Origin: Halichondria panicea | Taxonomy: Eukaryota; Porifera; Demospongiae; Suberitida; Halichondriidae | Reading direction: 5' to 3' | Assembly (NCBI RefSeq): GCF_963675165.1 | Contig: NC_087388.1 | Coordinates: 4,469,047-4,533,046 of the forward strand | Length of the DNA: 64,000 nucleotides | Part shown: in pieces, positions 18,047 through 28,166 of the stretch | Numbering within the stretch: the first letter of the stretch is position 1 | How the letters are laid out: each line of letters opens with the position of its first letter | The notes under the pieces: model-generated | Database searches by the model: none | Told to the model about the DNA's origin: nothing | The model's input: the letters and a program-made list of their open reading frames with translations, nothing else | Translations under genes and position numbers: made by a program

Positions 18047-18133
18047 TAGCCTCGATCCCAGGCCGAGTTTTCGCTTTTATAACGGTTAGGCAAACCGTTA
18101 TAAAAGCGAAAACTCGGCCTGGGATCGAGGCTA
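18047..18133. mobile_element. Hairpin MITE, TAGCCTCG ends, 9-bp target duplication
   Basis: An 87-bp near-perfect palindrome: TAGCCTCGATCCCAGGCC on the left and its complement on the right, with GCTTTTATAACGG arms inside. TATGAAATC flanks both ends (18038-18046, 18134-18142). The 9-bp duplication points to Mutator-like transposition. A decayed sister is at about 50104-50211. Confidence 0.8.
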
Positions 18134-18159
18134 TATGAAATCATAATCAAAAACCTATA

Positions 18160-18210
18160 GCCTCGATTCAAGGCCGATTAAAATAATTATGGCCTTGAAT
18201 CGAGGCTAGC
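18160..18210. mobile_element. Hairpin MITE, TAGCCTCG family
   Basis: Short palindrome, TAGCCTCGATTCAAGGCC to GGCCTTGAATCGAGGCTA. CAAAAACC occurs on both sides but slightly offset, so the target duplication is not clean. Confidence 0.65.
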
Positions 18211-18587
18211 AAAAACCATGCCCCCCCCCAAAAAGTTCCCAGATAGAATTTTCTCTAAACGAACGGCAGGGAGAAAAATACGGAAGTTGGTGACCTAGAT
18301 CTAGCGTTATTTTTTTGTTGTTGTACAGGACAGTCTCTTTATGAGCAAAAGGTAGAAGTGTAAACATATTAAGCAAAGTTAAAAATTCAAAGTGCATAGG
18401 TGAGAATGAGCAGATTTGATTCTTGGGCTACTAGGTCCATGGCAGCACGTCCAATTTAATAGGTGACCTCGAGACGATCTTGCACCCCTAATGCACACAA
18501 TTGAGGAACGTAGTAGGGAGAAAGGGAGCCAGCATCTTAACCAACTCATGGTTGTGTTGTAGTGTTGGTCCCGTTTTACCGAGAGTA

Positions 18588-19684
18588 TAGCCTCGACTCC
18601 AGCCCCTTGAATAGTGGGCCTGGTATTTACTGTTGGCGCGTGGGTGGACAATTAATTTATTATTTACCGTATTTATCTCATTGAACGTTAAAACAGTATT
18701 TTATCTTATTGTGATAAAAAAAAGAAAAAGAAGAGGCTACCTCTCTGCATATACTGTAGACAGAGACAGCTAGATAAAACATCAGCTCTGTAGATTTATT
18801 CATTAACTTGAGGCTTGGATCGGATACACACTCAGGCGACAAGTTAATCTCATAAGAAATTAGTTAAACCTGTGGGTAAAAAATAAATGTGGATAAGTAC
18901 AGTGGCTGTGACGTAACATAATGTGAGGACTACTTATTGATTTACACAATAGATTTACCATTGAAAGCACTATCCATTAATACACACTCAAGCAACAAGT
19001 CCGAATACACACTCAAGCAACAAGTCCCTCGGATCGGATACACACAAGTCCCTCGGATTGTAACAGGCCACACAGTTCTCGGATCAGATACCACGTACTT
19101 ACTCTGTGACCAATTTTCGGCAAATGTCACAACAATACTTCCTTCCAGAGAGAATGGCACTGAACGTCGAACAGACACACCAACACTTTGAAGATGGCTT
19201 CACTCAGAGAAACAAGAGGAGAAATCACCATCACAACACTTCTTTCAGAGAGAGGTGCACTGGTCCTGTCAAGCTTCACATCAATCAAGAAAGGGAGTGT
19301 CTGGAAAGCAGATGGACTTGCTCTGGGACTAGGACGTACTTGCCATAGCCGGTCGGTACGGTACCCACATAAACACCAGCGTACAGACACTTCAACGCCT
19401 CCAGCTGCTTGTCTTTCAAGACTAGACCTGGTATTCCAACACAGGATAACGCGTACACAAGAGCAGAAGAGAAGGTAGCAGCCATTACACAACTTGGACT
19501 AGATTTCTTTTTTCAATGACATCATTATAAATGAAACGGATATCAATGTTTTACAAACTAATGCGGAATAAGAATACTGATAAATATACTGCAATTTACG
19601 ATTACCAAGATTCTTGGTAATTCTGGCGCATGTGTAAACAGTGTATACCAGGCCGCCTTTCTCAGCGGCTTGGAATCGAGGCTA
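18588..19684. mobile_element. 1.1-kb Mutator-like element carrying a helicase fragment
   Basis: The ends are TAGCCTCGACTCCAGCCCC and (right) GGCTTGGAATCGAGGCTA. Each terminal region also folds on itself (CCAGGCCGCC...AGCGGC). CCGAGAGTA flanks both sides (18579-18587, 19685-19693), a 9-bp duplication. No transposase is visible. On the minus strand, about 19330-19485 encodes a RecQ-like helicase start (KDKQLEALKCLYAG then PTGYGK, a Walker A region). It may be a captured host fragment or part of the element's own cargo. Confidence 0.75.
19330..19485 (-). pseudogene. RecQ-like helicase N-terminal fragment
   Basis: An open stretch of about 52 residues has the RecQ-type motif 0/I pattern: Gln in KDKQLEAL, then VGTVPTGYGK, resembling the LPTGYGKS Walker A of superfamily 2 helicases (here GYGKY, so the Ser/Thr after Lys is lost). 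No DEVH or later motif follows. It lies wholly inside the Mutator-like element, so a captured exon fragment is the likeliest reading. Confidence 0.5.
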
Positions 19685-20330
19685 CCGAGAGTAGTGATGC
19701 CAGTCTTTTGTAGCAAGTGAAGGCAGCATTGCCCAGGCCTCCAGTGAGTGACAGAACGATTGGGGTAAAGGAGCTGTGCTCCACTTCTCGTACTCTTTGT
19801 TCGTAAGCTCTTTTTTTGATATTTTCATGCTTTCTATACGTGGCAGATAGTGAGGACATTCGATTTGAAGGAGCGTATGGATTAAACACTTGAACATCAA
19901 AGTATGTTTTCTCAAAGCGGCTTCCCCAAAAGCCGTTCGCAGTGATGTCAAGACGAGCTCCATCAGTTGTTATGGCAGAGGCGGCACCAGAGGATGGTTC
20001 ACCAGTGATGGGTTGTAAGTCGGGTTCGATCGAGACATTGTAGCACACTTCTGACATCAATTGGGTGGACACATCCCGAATCTCATTGTGTCGGATTGAG
20101 GGGAATCCGCCTTTTGCGCATGATAGAATGTGTTCCACGGTAACTCCTTTCCGCAGGCACATGTCAATGGTATGTTTGCTGGTTGCCTTCCATATCTTAA
20201 CGCTACGGCGTCCCTAAATGCACTTTTGTGGAGTGTGAAGCCAAATTCCTCTATTGGCAGAGCATGCAGTTGGGTAGCCTCGAACCAAGCCCAACCAATT
20301 TACGTTGGGCTTGGTTCGAGGCTAGCAGTT
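19685..20330 (-). pseudogene. LINE fragment: RT C-terminal zinc knuckle and endonuclease-like tail
   Basis: The minus strand reads, in two frames, LRYGRQP then CACGKE, and after a frame change VEHILSCAKGGFPSIRHNEI, SIEPDLQPITGE, GARLDITANGFWG, TYFDVQVFNP and FTPIVLSLTGG. This is the conserved tail found in many invertebrate retroelement polyproteins: a zinc knuckle followed by what looks like a restriction-like endonuclease (RLDI...FDVQV). It is 5'-truncated with no reverse transcriptase core, has at least one frameshift near 20160, and is interrupted by a hairpin MITE at 20275-20324. Confidence 0.65.
20275..20324. mobile_element. Hairpin MITE inserted next to another repeat end
   Basis: 50-bp palindrome, TAGCCTCGAACCAAGCCCAA to its complement, flanked by GCAGTTGGG on both sides (20266-20274, 20325-20333). 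The right flank continues as the GGGCGGAGCCCGACCG end seen in the 27642 element. Confidence 0.8.
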
Positions 20331-20655
20331 GGGCGGAGCCCGACCGTCCCTGACGGGAGGTCGGGTTTTAAGCCTATGTCAGGATTTGTCTTGCTCGCTG
20401 ATAAGCAGCAATGAATAATCATTATTTTTATTCTACGAATATTATTATTCTAAAGTGGGTGTTAACCAATTTTATCTTGCTTGAGGTTGCGCAACAGGAC
20501 GACACAGACCACAGTAGAAATGCTGCAATCTGATTGGGCTGCAACTATAGTTGCAGCAAACCACTGGATGCCTTTTTCTTGGGCCAGGGTCACAGGGTTG
20601 GGGGTAGTCTCGCGGGCCATACTCCGCGAGACTAGGTTGGGGGAAGGCTATTGGG

Positions 20656-21385
20656 TAGCCTCGATTCCAGGCCGCTTGAAAAAGGCGGCCTGGTATACCT
20701 TGTATGCGCATGCGTGTACATTACCCCAAAAAGGGGGTAATCCGTGTATTTGTATTCTGATTTTACAGTCCGTTACATAGAAGTATTGTGCAAAGATGAC
20801 TGAGTTCTTACGCCCTTTATTGTATCAAGCCAAGTCTCTACTTAATGACACCCTACACTGTAAGGCTACAGATGTTATAGGAAAGGCATGATGTGTTCCT
20901 GTGGGTCCCCTGATGAGGCTGTGGTAATATAGACCAGGCAAGTGTTCTGCTACTAAATCTTGCCTTTATGTTCGACAAGAAGTCATTGCTGAAGATAAAG
21001 AAGCTAATGATTACTCCTGAAAGCTTTTAATAAGCTTTAACTCGACACTCAGGAAGTTATTCACTCAAGATCTACTGATGTATTAAAGAGTCCACCACTC
21101 TTCCTGGACCTAGCTGGCAGCTCTAGCTGTCTGAGAGGCTTTCTTGAACTGTCTCTTTGATAAACAGAGCTATAAGAAGCAACGCTGCTGCAGCATAATT
21201 ATTCTACTTTGATTAGTGTCTCTGAAAGCTGCCATTGTGGTCACATTGTCATACGTATTATTCCCTTTTGTAACTTTGTCCGTTTTTTTACAATTTGTAT
21301 GATGAAATTGTTGTCAATTATTTCGCACATGCGCATACAAGGTATATACCAGGCCGCCTTTTCAAGCGGCCTGGAATCGAGGCTA
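20656..21385. mobile_element. 730-bp Mutator-like element
   Basis: About 60-bp terminal inverted repeats: TAGCCTCGATTCCAGGCCGC at the left and its complement at the right, running inward to TATGCGCATGCG. Each terminus also forms a local hairpin. GCTATTGGG flanks both ends (20647-20655, 21386-21394), a 9-bp duplication. The body shows no transposase reading frame. Confidence 0.85.
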
Positions 21386-21399
21386 GCTATTGGGGGAGG

Positions 21400-22555
21400 T
21401 GCATATACGGCCACCGGATGTAATTTTGAAGGGGTTCGGGGTTCGGGTTAGCTTTGGAAAATAACCAAAATTAGGGCGTGTTCATGTGCTGATCTGGCTA
21501 ACAAAAATTAGGGCGTGTCCACATCCGGTGCCGTATATCCCTTTCCTTGCCATTCGTGAAATCTGGAACAGGAGCGTCTTTAGGTCGATCAATTAGTGTG
21601 GATCCGGCCTCACCACGCCTCCAAGTCATTCTATTAGTCTAGATCCGGCTAGCAATTCTAGCTGGGACTCCCAGTTCTAGCTCCTTTTGTTTAGCGTGTC
21701 AGAGACTGGGAGAAGATGATTGGCACTCCCTGGCTCCTTTGGATGTACAGCTGTCCAGATCCCTAGAACATACCCTCCATTCTGACGAGTTATCAGTGCA
21801 TAGGGTGCTTACTAGATTCTTGCCAGCCAGTACAGTTCAAGCTACACACAGCACCGCTCAACTATTCTCTACCCCATTATCTAGCTAAATCTGGTCCAAC
21901 TAGACAGCAGACACAGCTAGTTAATTCAGTAAAGCCAGGGGTAGCCCTACTTCTACGGTTGTTCAGTACCCACGGTAACAATTCCTCTGGGCTGGGCTAA
22001 CTAGTTGAGCCACGCCTCCCAATTCTCAAGGCTAGGTACATGTCTCTGTCTAGCTGCTTCTTCAGCTTCTTGCTCAGTTTTGTGGCTTAGAGAAAGGCCA
22101 GCTACTCAGGGGGAAGAGTCCAGATGAAAGTCTGGCAGCCAGGTGACGTCCAAACGGTCAGTTATTCTTTCCACCAACTTTTTAATCTAGTCTAGTCCTG
22201 CTTGCACTGCTACTACTACTACTGCTACTCCTACTACTACTGCTGCTACTCTTCCTAGCTAGTCAAAGGTTTCTTTTTTTTTTTTTTTTTTTTTTATAAC
22301 TACATATGCACAAAGAGACATCAAAGCTTACATCAAAGGACACAGATTTTTAGCCTACTTGACTGATAAGGCGGTTACCTAGACTACAGTTTGTTTGTCA
22401 GGGAGGAGCTCACATACAACTTCATCTAATTCATCATAACGATTCCTTACCCATTGTTGTAATTTCTACAACAGATTGCCAAGGAAAGAGATATGCCTGA
22501 TCTGGCTAACAAAAATTAGGGCGTGTCCACATCCGGTACCATATATGCCTGATCC
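21400..22555. repeat. Repeat-rich spacer with GGGCGTGTCCACATCCGG words and a CTA microsatellite
   Basis: The phrase CTGGCTAACAAAAATTAGGG followed by CGTGTCCACATCCGG occurs at about 21494, 22500 and 22995. A CTACTACTA-type microsatellite (22205-22255) and a poly-T run (22271-22296) are also present. No exon seen. Confidence 0.55.
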
Positions 22556-22985
22556 AGAGGAGGCTGGAACCACTTAACCTTAGCTAATTAAGGTCACTAA
22601 TTGGATTTATCCAAACTTCTCTTGCAGACTACTTCAAGCCTAATTTTTAGTGTCTATCAGTTTAAAACGTTATTTTTCAGGGGGGGTCAAATTTTATTTT
22701 CGCCAATTTTGCTCAGAAGCAGAGATACAAGTCTCAAAGCCAGCAATGCAGTGACCTCGAGAACAAGCCGCTCATGATATCGAGGCTAGTACAAGAGCAA
22801 GACTTTTGATTGTATCTCTGCTTCTGAGCAAAATTGGCGAAAATAAAATTTGACCCCCCCCTGAAAAATAACGTTTTAAACTGATAGACACTAAAAACTA
22901 GGCTTGAAGTAGTCTGCAAGAGAAGTTTGGATAAATCCAATTAGTGACCTTAATTAGCTAAGGTTAAGTGGTTCCAGCCTCCTCT
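22556..22985. repeat. Long near-perfect inverted repeat (175-bp arms)
   Basis: Arms 22556-22730 and 22810-22985 are reverse complements with very few differences, around an 80-bp loop holding a fragment of the TAGCCTCG family (ATCGAGGCTAG). A transcript would form a long hairpin. It lies about 170 bp upstream of the start codon of death-fold gene 2. Confidence 0.85.
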
Positions 22986-23157
22986 GTGCCTGATCTGGCT
23001 AACAAAAATTAGGGCGTGTCCACATCCGTATATGCCTGATCTGGCTATTGATCAAAAATGGAGAACGGAACCAGATGAAATTCGAACCAACAAGTTCAAT
23101 GTGGCTGATTCTAGCGTTATTTTAGAAACAACTCGGTCTGGGAAAATATACATCAAG

Positions 23158-26100
23158 ATGTCTTCTAGTTCTAATTCTAGCTCTATAGATATGTCAACGG
23201 TTCTCTATCATCTTAACGAAGCTTGTGAGGGTGCCCAATTAGAGCAGTTGAAGCTAGCGCTTGAATGCTTGGGGATCGGTCAAGGAAAAGTTAACAAAGT
23301 AAAGAAAGTACATGATGCTTACAATTGTTTCTGCTGTGAAAAATCAACTGCCAATGAGGCCATCCCACTACTTTATGCTATCCTCGAGGAGATTGCTGTG
23401 CCAGTCAGAGTTCTTCGGGGATTAAAAAAATGGACAACTACTGAAAAGCTCAAGGAATGTCGTAAAAGAAAAGACTTCAGTTTCGCCAAGATGATCATTA
23501 AGCTGTGTAATGAATTCACTCAAGAAGACTTTGCGAAGTTTTGCCAACTTTGTCTAGTTCACCTTGACCACATGGTTAATTCAGATCATTGTGATACAAT
23601 TGTGAAGCTGTTCCAGAAGCTTATTCGAGCCAGGAAAGTGGTTTATCCTGGCAGTGTGCAAGTCCTGAGTGAGATTCTGACAGAAATGCAGAAAGAGAGC
23701 AGTCTGGAGTATGTGCAAGAGTACAACAGAGTGATTGGATATTTTAGTGAGGCAACACAGGAAGGTGAGGTCTCTTTTATAGTTAATATTATACCTTAAT
23801 TAATATGTACAGGTTCTTTAGAAGATGCGCTACCTCTCCCTGGTACTAGTGAGCAGCAAGATGTGATGACTGATGTGGACAGCACTATTACGTTTGAAGC
23901 AGGTATAATTTAGTCATTAAATGTGCTTAATTGCATGTTGTCTGTTGTAGGTTTCCTTATTTCAATGGGGTAATCCCTTCCTGTCTTCATGTATAAAATC
24001 AATGTTTACACAGCTATATCCATTGAGCAACAAAGTAGAGGTCAACAATCCTTGGTAGTTGGTAACTCAACACCCATGGTGTACAGTACTCCACAAAGAC
24101 AGTCATGTACAGGTGAATTGTGTACATTATATAGTCTGCATGTGTATCAGGGGTTCATAAAGATTTATGACCTACTGCCTATATAGCAACAAAGTGTTCA
24201 TAGAATTGTGTATGGATTTTGCAATACAAATTTATATTTGAAGTGTGTGTATATTTAAGTGTATTTTCTTTCCGTGTGTAGATATCCGTAATGGTTATGG
24301 AACTGAGGAAGCACAAAGACCTGGTCATATCGGTCAATCTCCAGTGAAGGCATTCACTATTCCTAACAGTCCCACTGGTGAGCTCATAGCTAAGGAATGT
24401 TGTGTACCTTAATAATCTGGGTGATTTCCCTGGGACTGACCCTAACAATTCATTTTCTATTGTTACACATATTTAATTATTCATAGCCTACCAATTAAGG
24501 CTAATGCTGTATATGGGGGGTTTCAATGTGTTCTTTCTTCAATTGCTAATTGCCGAGTTTTCGCAACGCAAACGAAGGACGCACAAAAAGTAATCTGCTT
24601 GCATGTAATAATAGCTAAGAGTATCATTTGCAACAATTATTTACTATACGCACAATCAAAAACCCGATATGCGGTGTGCATGTTATATAAATATTATGTT
24701 TTTCTGTGTGTTGAGCAGGCATATCTAACCATAGCCTCCTTCACAAGGCCTCAACAAGGAGGCCTGCTAGCGCATGCGCAAAATTATTGGACAATTTCCC
24801 CGTAAAGTTTCCCATTAAACATAAATTTTACCAGAAAAAATATCCTGAATAAGTATACAGACAAAGAATACAAATTAAAGTCATACACAGAGCTACATAG
24901 CTACATAGCTAGCTAGCTAGAGACAGAGCTGTACGTTTGGTTGCAGCAGCTATTTCTTTCTGATAGAGTCTACATGTAGACTTTCACCAAGATTAGTAGC
25001 AGATGGGCGTGGCCTGTCCGTATAGGCTATTGTCAGCCTTCACTCCGTTCAGACGATTGTCATCCACACTGTTACAAGCTGTGAGTCTTTTGTTAACATA
25101 GCAGGCTAAGGCTAGCTATTAGAAATGCTATCAGATAGGCTAGAAACCTTCACAATCGAACTTTTATCTACTTTCTTCAATCCACTTCCGTTCGTTGTGA
25201 CGTCATTGTTTTACTGAGCATATACGATGTTATCCAAATTACCCAGTTTCTGGGTAATAGGTAGCGCATGCGCAAACAGTCGATACCAGGCCCATCTTCA
25301 GTGCGGCCTGGAATCAAGGCTAATCTAACCATAGATAGAACAGTAACAGGGATTGGAAACAAACCCGTGAAACATTCTGCGTTATAGGGCGTAGCTAAAA
25401 CTGCTCATTACCTGTCTTGACTACCATACAATGTGCTGTACATAGCTCGACTAAGCCACTCAGCCACTATCACCAAGCAAATAAATGCTATACAAGAAGG
25501 AATAACCCTTAATGGAAGTCAGAGAGGTTAAGGCTCGTGATGTGTTTTAAAGTACCGTATAGCGGGTAATTTTCGTGGGATAAAAAATTCGTTTATCTGG
25601 AAAACGGTGATTTTCGTGAGTATAATTAGTCTCGTTGCCTGCACTGCATTCATACGTTACAGCAAGCCACGCCTACATTAAAATTTCGTGGAGGTCAGCT
25701 TGACCATGAAAATAACAAAATTTTTTACTCCACGAAAATTACCCGCTATACGGTATACTAAAGCAGTTCGAAGGACTATACTGCAAATGTTTATGAACAC
25801 TGAAAAGTGAATGCGTAACTATACGCACTGATCTGATAATCAGAGTAAAAAAAGAACCTAACCTACCTAAAAGGGCAAGTTGCATGGGTCGTCACCCTGT
25901 TTCCATGAAACTTAAGTTTCACAGCCGAAAACCAGGCGATGCCCCAACTTGATTATGTACTTCAAGTACAGCTTATTCATAGCATGAAGCTATTGTATAT
26001 GTAGCGCTTAGATACATGTCCGTTTGCTATTTTGGCTTTACAACAGGGAAAGACATAGTGACAAACTAAACTCCACAAAAAATTTTGAAAACAGAGTAAA

Positions 26101-27542
26101 TAAAACGGACTAGTCAGTGGTGTAACTTACTTCTCTAGAGTACCTCCCTGAGTTTTCGCTAGTGAATCGATAGGAGAGCTAGAAACAGTAAAAATACAAC
26201 GAAAGAATGAAAATATCCGCGATAACGCAGAGTGTTTTACTTTTTTACACAGGGAGTCCCAATCCCTGTCGATGATCTAATATTCAAGCCTCTATGTATT
26301 CATGCAGGTTCTACTCCACAAGTTGATAGCTCACCAACAGACAGTGAGCCATTTCAAACTGACTCGGGTATCTCACCTCAGCAAAACTCTAGTGTCGAAA
26401 TCTTCGTCAATGATACAGATGTTTTTGATAGCAGTCAAGATATTGAGGTGGATGGAGGAAACGATAAGAAAAAGGAGGAATCAAAACCGCTCATTGGTGA
26501 GATGCGCACGGATTCCCCAAAACTATTCAACAAAAAGAACAAAATGTTGTTGATTGGATGCATAGCTATTGCTGTTTTAACAGTACTCTTTGCTGGCTCT
26601 GTTGCCATGGTTAAAATAGGCATACAAATATATCTCAAAAATTTGGCCATTGTCGATAAGAGCACCCGGAATAATACACTATTTGCAGTCGAAGGTGACA
26701 CTATTGTGCTAGCGGGAATGGTGGATACTGGTGTTGTTTCCAAGGTAACGGTGGAAGAGACGACAGAACGTGGCGATTCATCACATGTGAGCAGCGTGTT
26801 CCTTGTACGTCAGAATGACCTCAAAAAGCACAGTGTGAGTATCAGCAAACATTTTAGCGGGTTCTACTCTAAAATACCGTGGAGGACAACTGGACTTATC
26901 GATCACACCTACATTTTAGGCGGTGGACTCATTAACTATTCATTCTGTGCTACCCATCCCTCTGAAGGCACGGGTGACGGATATATATACATTTTCGATA
27001 GTGAGAAGCATTATTCTGACTATTCAGCCCAACTTCCTGGCTCTCAATCGCTTTTTAGCGTTTACAAAGAAAAGCTTAATATCGGAACTTTTAACCAGTT
27101 GGAGTGTAGGTCGCTTGAGTTCCCGATAGCCGATCCAGGTTATTATTTTGTAGTTGTCGATACACCTGGAGATCTCTACTACAATTATTCATATGAAATC
27201 CGAGATATTCATTTGGATCACATGGACTATGATTCAGTTTGCGAACAAGTGTACGAGGGTCAGGCCTGCTCATTCGATCTGCCTACAGAAGTTGGATGCT
27301 ACTCTGTTCTAGCGTACGTGACCCCTCATGTTGACCTTGAATCCCACACTACACATCTCCGCCTGATGACCAGTGGTGTCACTAAAACTGTTAAATATGA
27401 ACTGACGATGTCTGTGGTTTTGTTTTGTGTTGGTGGAGGCGTTCTATTGCTGTGTTTTGTATTTCTTGCTGTTTTTGTGATTGTATGTGTACTTAGGCAA
27501 AAAAAACTGTATCGTCGTCGGTTGCTTTTCTTGTCAGTATAA
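23158..27542 (+). CDS. Death-fold (DED-like) two-TM receptor-like protein 2
   Basis: Five exons: 23158..23764, 23813..23902, 24014..24112, 24282..24377, 26308..27542, all phase 1 junctions, giving 708 residues. Exon 1 encodes two death-fold domains; the second (FAKMIIKLCNEFTQEDF, LCLVHLDH, LFQKLIRA) is DED-like. Three linker exons of 90, 99 and 96 nt encode a polar cytosolic stretch. The last exon has ESKPLI (355-360), TM1 about 377-399, an ectodomain homologous to gene 1 (EKLNIGT, CEQVYEG, TTHLRLMT shared), TM2 about 666-690, and a basic tail. An RGD in the ectodomain is probably incidental. The start ATG at 23158 was chosen because the family begins near SMSTVLY; the frame stays open upstream but that stretch is repeat-derived. 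The last intron holds several MITEs. Confidence 0.8.
24732..25322. mobile_element. 590-bp Mutator-like element in death-fold gene 2 intron
   Basis: The left end is TAGCCTCCTTCACAAGGCC and the right end GGCCTGGAATCAAGGCTA; GCGCATGCGCAAA lies inward of both. ATCTAACCA flanks both sides (24723-24731, 25323-25331). The left and right terminal hairpins differ, so the ends have exchanged or diverged. No transposase seen. Confidence 0.8.
25553..25755. mobile_element. MITE with TACCGTATAGCG ends
   Basis: Inverted ends TACCGTATAGCGGGTAATTT, with TTCGTGGGA inward, in the same intron as the 24732 element. Its body resembles the right half of the 37023-37360 compound copy (GCACTGCATT, TTTCGTGGAGGT). Confidence 0.8.
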
Positions 27543-27641
27543 TTATGTTTATTACTGAATTGCTGCTTATCTACATGTATTTGTTTCTTACGAATTTTAC
27601 TTGTCTATAAATTGAAATGCACTTCTGATATGGTGTAGATC

Positions 27642-27958
27642 TAGTTGGGCGGAGCCCGACCGTCCCTGACGGGAGGTCGGGTTGCAAGCCTATCTGGGAT
27701 TTGTTCTAGCGCCACTATAGTGGCGCCCTATCAGATTGCAGCATTTTTCACGTGGCTTGGTTACACTTCCGCTTGCATCTAGTTGCAAAACCACATGCAG
27801 TATTGCTGTGCCATCCTGTGGTTTACACGTCATCAAGTCGGTTAACACCCACTTGAGAATAATAATATTCATAGCAGTACTACATAATGCGCAGAACAAA
27901 TTCCAGATAGGCTTGCAACCCGACCTCCCGTCAGGGACGGTCGGGCTCCGCCCAACTA
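27642..27958. mobile_element. 317-bp inverted-repeat element, TAGTTGGGCGG ends
   Basis: TIRs of about 65 bp beginning TAGTTGGGCGGAGCCCGACC, with an internal hairpin (CCGTCCCTGACGGGAGG). GTGTAGATC flanks both sides (27633-27641, 27959-27967), a 9-bp duplication as in the TAGCCTCG family. Partial ends occur at about 20330 and 28066. Confidence 0.85.
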
Positions 27959-27983
27959 GTGTAGATCCACATGCGAACTCTTT

Positions 27984-28043
27984 TAGCCTCGATCCCAGGC
28001 CGCTCTTCCTTTGTTAATTGTTTAGGCCTTGTGAAGGAGCCTA
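27984..28043. mobile_element. 60-bp TAGCCTCG hairpin element
   Basis: TAGCCTCGATCCCAGGCC to GGCCTTGTGAAGGAGCCTA, flanked by GAACTCTTT on both sides (27975-27983, 28044-28052). Confidence 0.75.
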
Positions 28044-28166
28044 GAACTCTTTATATAACTGCTATCTCTGGCTCCGCCCAACTAGGTTAACACACCCGTA
28101 CCCCTTCTCTGTCTCTTCAGCGTATCAGGCAGGAGCACAGATCCACGGATATAATTATATCTAGAG

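Noticed and set aside
23032-23157. Open frame upstream of the gene 23158 start
   Set aside because: The stretch overlaps the dispersed GGGCGTGTCCACATCC repeat and has no counterpart in the other death-fold genes, so it is treated as 5' UTR.
26770-26800. RGD tripeptide in the ectodomain of death-fold gene 2
   Set aside because: Genes 1 and 4 have other residues at that site; the conserved part is GDSSH, so integrin binding is not supported.
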